A stretch of 64,000 nucleotides of DNA from Planktotalea sp. Its GTDB lineage: Bacteria > Pseudomonadota > Alphaproteobacteria > Rhodobacterales > Rhodobacteraceae. The DNA lies in NCBI RefSeq assembly GCF_018607995.1, contig NZ_JABBAL010000006.1, positions 90,366 to 154,365 on the forward strand, written 5' to 3'. Positions 1 to 8,039 of this stretch are shown here, piece by piece. A program made the translations under genes and the position numbers. The first letter of the stretch is position 1; every line of letters starts with the position of its first letter. The notes under the pieces are model-generated. The model was not told where the DNA came from. It did not search any database and saw nothing but the letters and a program-made list of their open reading frames with translations.

Positions 1-181
1 GCAAATCTTCGTTTCCGAGCTTGGTAAACGCATTGCGCACGGGCTGGCGCGACACGCCAAAACGGCGCGCGACTTCTGTTTCCGAGAGCTTCGTTCCCGG
101 CAATATGTCGAGAGAAACGATCTGATTGTGAAGCGTTTCATAGACCACGTCGGTCGAGGTTCGAGTTCTAATTACGTCCAC
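1..181 (-). CDS. GntR family transcriptional regulator, N-terminal part (runs off the left window edge)
   Basis: Reverse strand from GTG at 181 reads VDVIRTRTSTDVVYETLHNQIVSLDILPGTKLSETEVARRFGVSRQPVRNAFTKLGNEDL, a typical GntR winged-helix N-terminus; divergent from the TRAP operon. Not in the supplied ORF track because it is truncated. Confidence 0.85.
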   Translation of the reverse strand, partial: MDVIRTRTSTDVVYETLHNQIVSLDILPGTKLSETEVARRFGVSRQPVRNAFTKLGNEDL

Positions 182-506
182 GGTTTACTACGTTAGTCCT
201 TTGACGAATGCGCAATCGCGCCTTGGGAATTTTGACTGTAAGGTTATGAATTCAAGCGGTAAAATGGTGAAAACGACAATCTCACAGATCAATATTTGTT
301 GGCACATATCAAAGGCATTGTTAAACACAGAGTCAAGGCAGCAAAACTTTTTAAACTAGTTGTTGACAGAGCTTGGATACTAGTCTCCTTATTGTTCAGC
401 AGCGATTCCAGCTCTGGGGAGGGACTTTGGAATTCTTTTTTTCCGCCCCTTCGCATTTGACCCGCGAGCCTCGGCTTGCTGCACAGAAAAACCGGGAGGA
501 GAACCC

Positions 507-1481
507 ATGACTTTTACGAAAACGCTTTTGGCGACTGCAAGCGCAGTCGCTCTGATTGCAACTTCAGCGGCTGCCGACAACTGGCGCGCTTGGAACATCC
601 ATAACGACGGTCACCCAAACACAGGTGCGATGGACAAATTTGCTGAGCTAGTTGACGCGGCGACTGGTGGCGAGATCACTGTTGACGTCTTCCACGGCGG
701 TGTTCTGGGTTCACAGCCAGACGCGCTTGAGCAGGTTCGCATCGGCGCGATCGAAATCGGCAACTTCAACCTTGGTCCAATCGGCCCAATGGTGAAAGAA
801 GCAAACCTTGTGTCCTTGCCATTCATCTTCAAAAGCGTGCCACACATGTTCCGCGTTCTTGAAGGCGAAGCAGGTCAAACTGTTGCAGCAGCAATGGGCG
901 AAGCCGGCGTTCTGCCGCTCGCATGGTTCGACGCTGGTGCACGTTCATTTTACAGTCAGAAGCCAATCGAAACACCGGCTGACGTTGAAGGTCTGAAGAT
1001 CCGTGTAATGAACAACGATCTCTACACCTCGATGATCTCTGCGATGGGCGGCAACCCGTCCCCGATGGCTTTCGCTGAAGTTCAGCAGGCGCTCAAGACA
1101 GGTGTTGTTGACGGTGCGGAAAACAACTTCCCATCCTTCAAGAACGTTGGCCACTACGAAGTGACAACACACTACTCGTTGTCCGAGCACCTGATCATTC
1201 CTGAGTGCATCTGCGTAAACACAACAAAGTTCAACGCATTGTCAGCGGAGATGCAGGCAGCGGTACGTGGTGCAGCTGAAGAAGCGGCTATGTTCCAGCG
1301 TGAGCTTTGGGCTGTAGACTCCGAGAAGGCGCGTATGGACGTTGAAGCCGCAGGCATCAAAGTCAACGAGATCGCTGACAAAGGTCCTTTCCAGTCAGCA
1401 ATGGACTCTGTTTATGCTGACTATCTGGCTGCGAACCCAGACATGAAAGCCCTCGTTGAGATGGCTCAGGCGACAGAGTAA
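507..1481 (+). CDS. dctP: TRAP transporter substrate-binding protein (DctP family)
   Basis: Signal peptide followed by DctP-like motifs (GAIEIGNFNLGPIGPM, KIRVMNNDLY, EVQQALKTGVVDGAENN). Confidence 0.93.
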   Translation: MTFTKTLLATASAVALIATSAAADNWRAWNIHNDGHPNTGAMDKFAELVDAATGGEITVDVFHGGVLGSQPDALEQVRIGAIEIGNFNLGPIGPMVKEANLVSLPFIFKSVPHMFRVLEGEAGQTVAAAMGEAGVLPLAWFDAGARSFYSQKPIETPADVEGLKIRVMNNDLYTSMISAMGGNPSPMAFAEVQQALKTGVVDGAENNFPSFKNVGHYEVTTHYSLSEHLIIPECICVNTTKFNALSAEMQAAVRGAAEEAAMFQRELWAVDSEKARMDVEAAGIKVNEIADKGPFQSAMDSVYADYLAANPDMKALVEMAQATE

Positions 1482-1502
1482 GCTCTAACGATAAGCAACG
1501 AC

Positions 1503-1536
1503 AAGCGCCCCATTCCTCTTGGAAAATGGGGCGCTT
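1503..1536 (+). terminator. Strong hairpin with T-rich tail between dctP and dctQ (intra-operon terminator/attenuator)
   Basis: AAGCGCCCCATT-cctcttggaa-AATGGGGCGCTT followed by ATTTT; perfect 12-bp arms. Confidence 0.8.
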
Positions 1537-1557
1537 ATTTTAACTGGAGGACCGAGT

Positions 1558-2091
1558 TTGCCCGACACCAAATCCCCGCCCGCATATATCAAGAAGATAG
1601 ACGCTGTTTCTAAAGTCATAGTGCGCATTTGTATTGTTCTGGCGGCGGTGTCTTTGGTTGCTATGACGGTCTTTTATGTTTGGCTCGTTTTTGGGCGGTA
1701 CGTGCTGAACGATACGCCAACATGGGTCGAACAGGTGTCTTTGCTGTTGGTGATGGTAATCACATTTTTTGGCGCAGCAGTTGGTGTACATCAACATTCA
1801 CATTTGTCCGTCGTTGTGTTTCGTAACGCAGTCTCAAGGCCTGTTCGAAACTTTTTTGTTATCATAACCGATCTGCTGATGATTAGCTTTGGCGGCATGA
1901 TGTTCTGGTACGGCGTTGAGCTCACAAAATTCAAATGGAACACACTGATACCTCTCATCCAAGTGTCAGAAGGCTTTAGATCTTTGCCACTGACGATCTG
2001 CGGGGCGCTGTTGTTCCTATTCTCAATCGGTCATTTGATCCGCCTGCTGACAGGCTGGGACGAACGCCAAGATAACATTGACGAAGGCTAA
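1558..2091 (+). CDS. dctQ: TRAP transporter small permease (DctQ family)
   Basis: Four-TM DctQ-like protein directly before dctM; likely TTG start at 1558 behind a CTGGAGG ribosome-binding site rather than the longer ORF start at 1519. Confidence 0.85.
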   Translation: MPDTKSPPAYIKKIDAVSKVIVRICIVLAAVSLVAMTVFYVWLVFGRYVLNDTPTWVEQVSLLLVMVITFFGAAVGVHQHSHLSVVVFRNAVSRPVRNFFVIITDLLMISFGGMMFWYGVELTKFKWNTLIPLIQVSEGFRSLPLTICGALLFLFSIGHLIRLLTGWDERQDNIDEG

Positions 2092-2093
2092 TA

Positions 2094-3380
2094 ATGGGAC
2101 TTTTCATACTTCTGGGCGTATTTGCCCTATGCGTCATGATCGGCGCACCTGTCGCTTTCGCTCTTGGAATTTCTGCGGTCGCTGCCTTTTGGTTCGAAGG
2201 TCTACCAATGATGATTGGCTTCCAGCGGATCGTGGCAGGCATTAGCCTTCAGGCCTACCTTGCCATTCCATTCTTCATCTTTGCGGGTGATTTGATGTTC
2301 CATGGCGGCATCGCCGCAAGGCTGGTGAAATTTGCACAAGCGGCTGTTGGCGCGGTACGTGGTGGCCTTGGCATCGTAAACGTCTTCTCATCTATGTTGT
2401 TTGGCGGCATTTCTGGCTCCGCGATTGCGGATATTTCAGCACTCGGGTCGATCCTAATCCCTGCCATGAAAGAAAAGGGCTATGACGCAGATTACGCTGT
2501 GAACGTCACGGTCACCTCTTCCATTGCGGGTATCATCATCCCACCTAGCCATAACATGATCATCTTCGCACTGGCCGCTGGTGGCGGTGTGTCGATCTCT
2601 AAACTGTTTCTCGCAGGAGTCGTCCCCGGAATTTTGATGTGCGTGTGTTTGGCCCTTGCAGCATATTTGGTTGCTATCAAACGCGGCTACCAAGCCGAGA
2701 AATTCCCGGGATTTGCAGCGTTGGGCTATGCTTTTGCAGGTGCTATTCCGGGTTTGTTTACTGCTGTGATCATCGTTGGTGGTGTTCTCTCTGGTATCTT
2801 CACTGCAACAGAGTCCGGTGCGATTGGCGCGATCTATGCCTTTTTTGTAACCCTCATCGTGTATCGCACGCTGACATGGGACAACTTCAAAACAACCGTC
2901 GTCTCGTCCGTGCGCACGACATCCATGGTGCTCGTCCTCATCGCATGTGCGGGCGCATTTGCATACATGCTGACATTCTACCGCGTGCCATCCAAAACTG
3001 TTGATCTACTGCTTGGGATTTCTGATAATGTGATCCTGATCTTGTTAATGATCAACCTGATGCTTTTGGTACTCGGGATGATTATGGACATGGCAGCTTT
3101 AATCTTGATTTGTACGCCCATCTTCTTGCCGGTAATGAACGCCTTGGGCATCGATCCGGTTCAGTTCGGTATCATCCTGCTCGTGAACCTTGGTTTGGGC
3201 CTGTGTACACCGCCTGTGGGAACCTGTCTCTTTGCAGGGTGCGTCGTTGGTAAGTTACCGATGGAGAAAGCCATCAAAACGATCTGGCCTTTCTATCTTG
3301 CGATCTTAGCTGCGCTGATGCTGATCACCTTCGTTCCGGCGATTTGTCTGACACTGCCAAACCTGCTTATTGGCAACTAA
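2094..3380 (+). CDS. dctM: TRAP transporter large permease (DctM family)
   Basis: 428-aa polytopic protein with DctM motifs (FGGISGSAIADISALGSILIPAM, IIIPPSHNMIIFA, LGLCTPPVGTCLF). Confidence 0.93.
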   Translation: MGLFILLGVFALCVMIGAPVAFALGISAVAAFWFEGLPMMIGFQRIVAGISLQAYLAIPFFIFAGDLMFHGGIAARLVKFAQAAVGAVRGGLGIVNVFSSMLFGGISGSAIADISALGSILIPAMKEKGYDADYAVNVTVTSSIAGIIIPPSHNMIIFALAAGGGVSISKLFLAGVVPGILMCVCLALAAYLVAIKRGYQAEKFPGFAALGYAFAGAIPGLFTAVIIVGGVLSGIFTATESGAIGAIYAFFVTLIVYRTLTWDNFKTTVVSSVRTTSMVLVLIACAGAFAYMLTFYRVPSKTVDLLLGISDNVILILLMINLMLLVLGMIMDMAALILICTPIFLPVMNALGIDPVQFGIILLVNLGLGLCTPPVGTCLFAGCVVGKLPMEKAIKTIWPFYLAILAALMLITFVPAICLTLPNLLIGN

Positions 3381-3398
3381 GACACGAGAGGCCACACA

Positions 3399-3827
3399 AT
3401 GTTGAACATCAAACGCTTGGACATTAACGACGCACATGTGCTGATCGCAGGTGCTCGCGCCAAAGCCAAAGAGATTGGCGTGCAAATGTGTATAGCCGTG
3501 ACCGACGAGAGCGGCAATCTAATTGCCTTCGAGCGCATGGATGATAGCAAAGTTACCTCTGATAAGTTCGCCATCGACAAAAGCTTTACGGCAAGCTGCT
3601 TTAGAAAAAGCACCAAAGATTTAGCCGACGTCAGTCAGCCAGGCATGCCTGTTTTTGGCATCAATTCTACTTTCGGCGGGCGCATTGTGACCTTTGCAGG
3701 CGGCATCCCAGTCTTTTCTGGTAACGATGTCGTGGGTGGCATCGGCGTAAGTGCTGGCTCGCCTTCTCAAGATCACGACGTCGCCCAAGCCGGCGTCGAC
3801 GCTTTTTCCAACATCAACAACACTTAG
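3399..3827 (+). CDS. GlcG/HbpS family heme-binding-like protein
   Basis: 142 aa; CIAVTDESGNLIAFERMDD and GGIPVF...VVGGIGVSAG motifs. Confidence 0.85.
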   Translation: MLNIKRLDINDAHVLIAGARAKAKEIGVQMCIAVTDESGNLIAFERMDDSKVTSDKFAIDKSFTASCFRKSTKDLADVSQPGMPVFGINSTFGGRIVTFAGGIPVFSGNDVVGGIGVSAGSPSQDHDVAQAGVDAFSNINNT

Positions 3828-3836
3828 GAGTTACCC

Positions 3837-4718
3837 ATGACAAACCCCACAATCGGCTTCATCGGGCTTGGCCTCATGGGTGGCAACATGGCGGAGTGTT
3901 TGCAAAGCAACGGCTATGATCTTGTCGTTATGGGCCGCAACAAAGAGGCGATTGCCAAAACAGTCGCGCGCGGAGCCGTTGAAGTCACCACCCCGAAAGC
4001 GCTAGCAGAGGTGAGCGATATTGTCATGCTTTGCGTCACCACGTCTGATGTGGTGGAGAGCCTAATTTACGGGAACGATGGCATTCTGGCAGGCATTAAA
4101 GAGGGTGCAGTCGTAATCGACTATGGCACCTCGATCCCCGCCTCAACACAAAAGATCGGCGCAGATCTGGCGGCCAAAGGCGCAGGTATGCTCGATGCTC
4201 CTCTGGGTCGCACCCCCGCACATGCGAAAGACGGGTTGCTCAACATCATGGTCGCTGGCGAAATGGACACCTTTGAGAAGGTCAAACTAGTCCTCGATGT
4301 GCAAGGTGAAAACGTCTTTCATCTCGGTGCACTTGGTGCTGGGCACACAACCAAATTGATCAACAACTTCATGGGCATGACTACTGTCGTAACGATGAGC
4401 CAAGCTTTCGCCGTTGCCAAACAAGCGGGCATTGATGGGCAACAGCTTTTTGACATCATGTCTGCAGGCCCATCCAATTCGCCTTTCATGCAATTCGCCA
4501 AGAAATATGCGGTTGATGGTGTCAGCGATCTTGGTTTCTCTATCTCCAACGCGAACAAGGACGTGAAATACTTTGTGCAAATGCTTGATGACATGGGTAC
4601 GCACTCGCAAATCGCCGAAGCGACGTCAGCTAATTTGCAAGCTGCCTTAGATGCGGGCCAAGGCGACGGCAATGTCCCTGAAATCTTCGATATGTTTGCA
4701 AAACAAGCAACCAAGTAA
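3837..4718 (+). CDS. NAD(P)-dependent beta-hydroxyacid (3-hydroxyisobutyrate type) dehydrogenase
   Basis: GFIGLGLMGGNMAECL Rossmann motif, DAPLGRTPAHAKDGLLNIMVAG and GAGHTTKLINN catalytic region. Confidence 0.88.
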   Translation: MTNPTIGFIGLGLMGGNMAECLQSNGYDLVVMGRNKEAIAKTVARGAVEVTTPKALAEVSDIVMLCVTTSDVVESLIYGNDGILAGIKEGAVVIDYGTSIPASTQKIGADLAAKGAGMLDAPLGRTPAHAKDGLLNIMVAGEMDTFEKVKLVLDVQGENVFHLGALGAGHTTKLINNFMGMTTVVTMSQAFAVAKQAGIDGQQLFDIMSAGPSNSPFMQFAKKYAVDGVSDLGFSISNANKDVKYFVQMLDDMGTHSQIAEATSANLQAALDAGQGDGNVPEIFDMFAKQATK

Positions 4719-4756
4719 ACTGCTCTTAAACTCACACAATTCACCAAGGACCGCAC

Positions 4757-5500
4757 ATGAAACTCGCAGGGAAATCCGCAATCATTACAGGCGCTGGCCG
4801 CGATATTGGTGCTGCAGCCGCACTTAAGCTCGCATCCGAGGGCGCAAGCGTGGCTGTCAATTACTTCGCCAGCAGCACAGGCGCCGATGAAGTGGTCGCC
4901 AAGGTTACCGCGAATGGCGGCAAGGCTTTCGCCTTACAGGGCGATTTGACACAGCAAGACAGCGTCGATGCGTTGGTGAACAAAACCGTTGAAGAGTTCG
5001 GCGGAATTAATGTCTTGGTGAACAACGCTGGCGGCTTGGTCGCTCGCAAAACCGTCGCGGCCTCCACGCTGGAGCATTGGAAATACGTGATGGATTTGAA
5101 CCTAACCAGCAATTTCATGATGACGAATGCTTGCCTCGCGAATATGAAAAGCGGTGCCATTGTGAACCTTGCCAGCCAAGCCGCGCGTGATGGTGGCGGT
5201 GCCGGTTCTGTGCCCTATGCAACGTCCAAAGGCGCGATAATGACGCTAACGCGCGGCCTAGCAAAAGAGATTGGTCCCGACATCCGAGTGAACGGCCTTT
5301 GCCCGGGTATGATCGACACGGATTTCCATAACATCCATACGCCTGATGCAGGTCGTCGTGGATTTGAAGCCGCTGCCCCGATGAAGCGTCAGGGTACCGT
5401 TGAGGATGTCGCGAACCTCGTGCTGTTCCTCGCATGTGATGACAGTGCGTTCATCACAGGGACGAATATCGACCTTAACGGTGGCATAGTCTTTTCATAA
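4757..5500 (+). CDS. SDR family oxidoreductase
   Basis: Cofactor motif ITGAGRDIGAAAA, NNAGG, YATSK catalytic motif, C-terminal ITGTNIDLNGG. Confidence 0.92.
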   Translation: MKLAGKSAIITGAGRDIGAAAALKLASEGASVAVNYFASSTGADEVVAKVTANGGKAFALQGDLTQQDSVDALVNKTVEEFGGINVLVNNAGGLVARKTVAASTLEHWKYVMDLNLTSNFMMTNACLANMKSGAIVNLASQAARDGGGAGSVPYATSKGAIMTLTRGLAKEIGPDIRVNGLCPGMIDTDFHNIHTPDAGRRGFEAAAPMKRQGTVEDVANLVLFLACDDSAFITGTNIDLNGGIVFS

Positions 5501-5515
5501 AGAAGGAGCGCGATC

Positions 5516-5827
5516 GTGTCTCAATTCCCTATCGTATCCACGGGCGAAAACGTTACTCGGCAAGTGCGGTCGGATCACCCTGACCTAATGGTCGTCGCGT
5601 TCAGCTTTGCAGCCACCGGCGCGGTAGGTGCATTGCACAATCATCCGCATGTGCAATCGACATATGTCGAGAGGGGACGTTTTCGCTTCACGTTGGGCGA
5701 TCAAGAAAAAGAAGTCGGAGCTGGCGATAGTTTTGTTGTCCCTTCTGGCCAAACCCATGGCTGCATCTGCCTTGAGCCAGGCAAGCTGGTGGATTGCTTC
5801 ACACCGCGCCGCGATGATTTTCTTTAA
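5516..5827 (+). CDS. Cupin domain protein
   Basis: GALHNHPHVQSTYVERGRFRFTLGDQEKEVGAGDSFVVPSGQTHG; GTG start behind AAGGAG. Confidence 0.85.
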   Translation: MSQFPIVSTGENVTRQVRSDHPDLMVVAFSFAATGAVGALHNHPHVQSTYVERGRFRFTLGDQEKEVGAGDSFVVPSGQTHGCICLEPGKLVDCFTPRRDDFL

Positions 5828-5843
5828 TGTTAGTCACGTGATA

Positions 5844-6060
5844 CTATTGCAAAAATGATTTGGGCGTGAGGGGCTTAGCGATACGCTTGGCCATGATGGC
5901 ATTCAATTGGATCAACAACAACGCGCCTACGATACGCTGTCGTAGCCGCACACCACCAAGGGTTACTTCACCATCAATTCTAAGCGATCCTGGGCTTGCG
6001 GATGCATAAGCAAAGACTCAGGCTCCGCTTGTCTTTCGAACGCATCAAACTAGGTGATGT
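5844..6060 (-). pseudogene. C-terminal remnant of an unidentified protein, split over two reading frames
   Basis: Reverse strand reads FDAFERQAEPESLLMHPQAQDRLELMVK* in one frame and ...RIDGEVTLGGVRLRQRIVGALLLIQLNAIMAKRIAKPLTPKSFLQ* in another; both look protein-like, no start codon or complete ORF. Confidence 0.35.
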
Positions 6061-6063
6061 GCC

Positions 6064-6279
6064 ATGAAAAAAGCAATAGACCTGCCGTCAGAACAAGTCA
6101 GCGGAATTATTGAGATGGCGTTATCAGATCACATTAGTTTTGCGGATATTAAGACTGAATACGGGATAAGCGACAAACAAGTGAAAACTCTCATGCGCAA
6201 TGAGTTAAAAAGCAGCAGCTACAAAACTTGGCGCAAACGTTTGCGCGATTTTGGAGAACGCAGGGAAATCTATAAATAG
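6064..6279 (+). CDS. TIGR03643/DUF2805-like small protein
   Basis: 71 aa, [50 protein letters not shown]; small helix-turn-helix-like family rich in W and M. Confidence 0.75.
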   Translation: MKKAIDLPSEQVSGIIEMALSDHISFADIKTEYGISDKQVKTLMRNELKSSSYKTWRKRLRDFGERREIYK

Positions 6280-6308
6280 GTCGCTGCACTTTAGAAGGCC
6301 AAACTTCC

Positions 6309-7844
6309 ATGTCACACGCGCCCAGCATTGTTTGGTTCAAACGCGATCTCCGGAACCGTGATCACGCACCTTTGCTGGCGGCTTCGCAGTCGAATTCCAC
6401 GGTCATACCGCTTTATATCGTTGAACCAGAGTATTGGCAGCAGCCTTTTGCATCACGCCGTCATTGGCATTTCGTCCATGATTGTCTCGTTGATCTGAAC
6501 ATTGCTTTAACTGACCTGGGACAGCCTCTTATCGTTAGGGTTGGCGATGTATGTGATGTCATCGCTCAACTTCATGAACAACATGGTGTTGGCGATGTCT
6601 ATATGCATGAAGAAACAGGCAATTCTTGGACATACGAACGAGACCTAAAAGTAGAAAAACTATGTTTGGATCTCAATATTTCCTCTCATGAATTCCCCAC
6701 AAATGGCGTTGTTCGGAGATTGCGCAGTCGTGATGATTGGTCAAAAATCAGAAATGCACGTATGGCTGAAAACATAACGGCGAAGCCGGATAACCTTGTT
6801 CCAACACTGGGCTGTCAATCGGACAGCTTACCAGAAAAAGATGACCCGATGTTTGGAAATACACCAATCGGCAACGTCCAAAAGGGTGGGCGAACACAGG
6901 CAATCGCGGATTTACGAAGCTTTTTGAACCATCGCTGTCAAAAGTATCTTTACCACATCTCTGCGCCCAGTTTGTCCGACGTCCATTGCTCAAGGCTTTC
7001 TACCCATCTCGCGTGGGGGGCGCTCTCGGTTCGTGAGGTTGTGCATTCTGTTGCCAAACGTCATGCCCAACTTTCCCCGTTAGAAAAGAAAAGCTTTGGG
7101 CGCAATCTAAGCGCATTTGGATCGCGACTCGCGTGGCGCTGTCATTTTGTTCAGAAAATTGAGGATCAAGCCGAAATAGAGACACATTGTATGCATCCAG
7201 CCTTCGAAGAGTTGCGTAAGAACGAACACAATGAGGCTCATTATCAAGCCTGGGCTACCGGAAATACGGGTTACCCCTTCATTGATGCGTGCATGCGCAG
7301 CTTGTTAGTAGAAGGCTGGATTACCTTCAGGATGCGAGCCATGCTAGTGAGCTTTGCCAGTTATCATCTGTGGTTGGACTGGCGCGTCACCGGGCATCAC
7401 TTGGCACGTTTATTCACCGACTATGAGCCAGGAATTCATTACAGTCAGCTCCAAATGCAATCGGGTGTGACGGGTATCAATACAATGCGTGTGTATAATC
7501 CCATCAAACAGTCCTTGGAACATGATCCAACAGGCGCGTTCATTAGAAAATGGGTGCCAGAACTGAAGAATGTTCCGGATGAATTTATCCATGAGCCTTG
7601 GACGTGGGAAAAGACCTTGGTTGATCAGCGTTATTTTGAACTTGGGCAAGACTATCCAGCACCAATTGTTGAACATACATTCGCTGCAAGCACAGCCAAA
7701 CAAAAGATCGCCGCTGTTCGCAAGATCCCGAATTTTCAGCAATCAGCTAATACTGTGTTTCAAAAATTGGGAAGCCGGAAGCAACAATCGTATAAGAAGA
7801 AAAAATCCAAACCCAAGGATGCCGGTCAGTTGTCCTTGTTTTAA
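6309..7844 (+). CDS. Cryptochrome/deoxyribodipyrimidine photolyase family protein
   Basis: N-terminal [17 protein letters not shown] photolyase domain, C-terminal FAD-binding region [40 protein letters not shown]. Confidence 0.92.
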   Translation: MSHAPSIVWFKRDLRNRDHAPLLAASQSNSTVIPLYIVEPEYWQQPFASRRHWHFVHDCLVDLNIALTDLGQPLIVRVGDVCDVIAQLHEQHGVGDVYMHEETGNSWTYERDLKVEKLCLDLNISSHEFPTNGVVRRLRSRDDWSKIRNARMAENITAKPDNLVPTLGCQSDSLPEKDDPMFGNTPIGNVQKGGRTQAIADLRSFLNHRCQKYLYHISAPSLSDVHCSRLSTHLAWGALSVREVVHSVAKRHAQLSPLEKKSFGRNLSAFGSRLAWRCHFVQKIEDQAEIETHCMHPAFEELRKNEHNEAHYQAWATGNTGYPFIDACMRSLLVEGWITFRMRAMLVSFASYHLWLDWRVTGHHLARLFTDYEPGIHYSQLQMQSGVTGINTMRVYNPIKQSLEHDPTGAFIRKWVPELKNVPDEFIHEPWTWEKTLVDQRYFELGQDYPAPIVEHTFAASTAKQKIAAVRKIPNFQQSANTVFQKLGSRKQQSYKKKKSKPKDAGQLSLF

Positions 7845-7977
7845 AATAGCATTGCCAAACTGACGGCTATTAAACCCAAAGCTGCCGTTGCTTCGCTTGA
7901 TGCTGAGGTCTCTTTGTCTCGCGCATCGACAAATATGTTCGTGAAAGACAAAGAAATTGTGAAGTAACGGCCTGTGG

Positions 7978-8001
7978 CCTTACGTACTGCAGCACGTAAG
8001 G
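7978..8001. promoter_or_regulatory. Perfect inverted repeat upstream of the helicase gene
   Basis: CCTTACGT-actgcagc-ACGTAAGG, 8-bp arms; 39 bp upstream of the likely ATG at 8040. Confidence 0.45.
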
Positions 8002-8039
8002 TGACTTGCAACCGGTCCAAAACGCGATATGTGCAAAGG

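Noticed and set aside
3837-4718. Beta-hydroxyacid dehydrogenase as the missing 2-(hydroxymethyl)glutarate dehydrogenase of the nicotinate pathway
   Set aside because: Same broad family, but it lies 25 kb away in a separate TRAP/GntR operon with its own regulator; no sequence feature ties it to the pathway.
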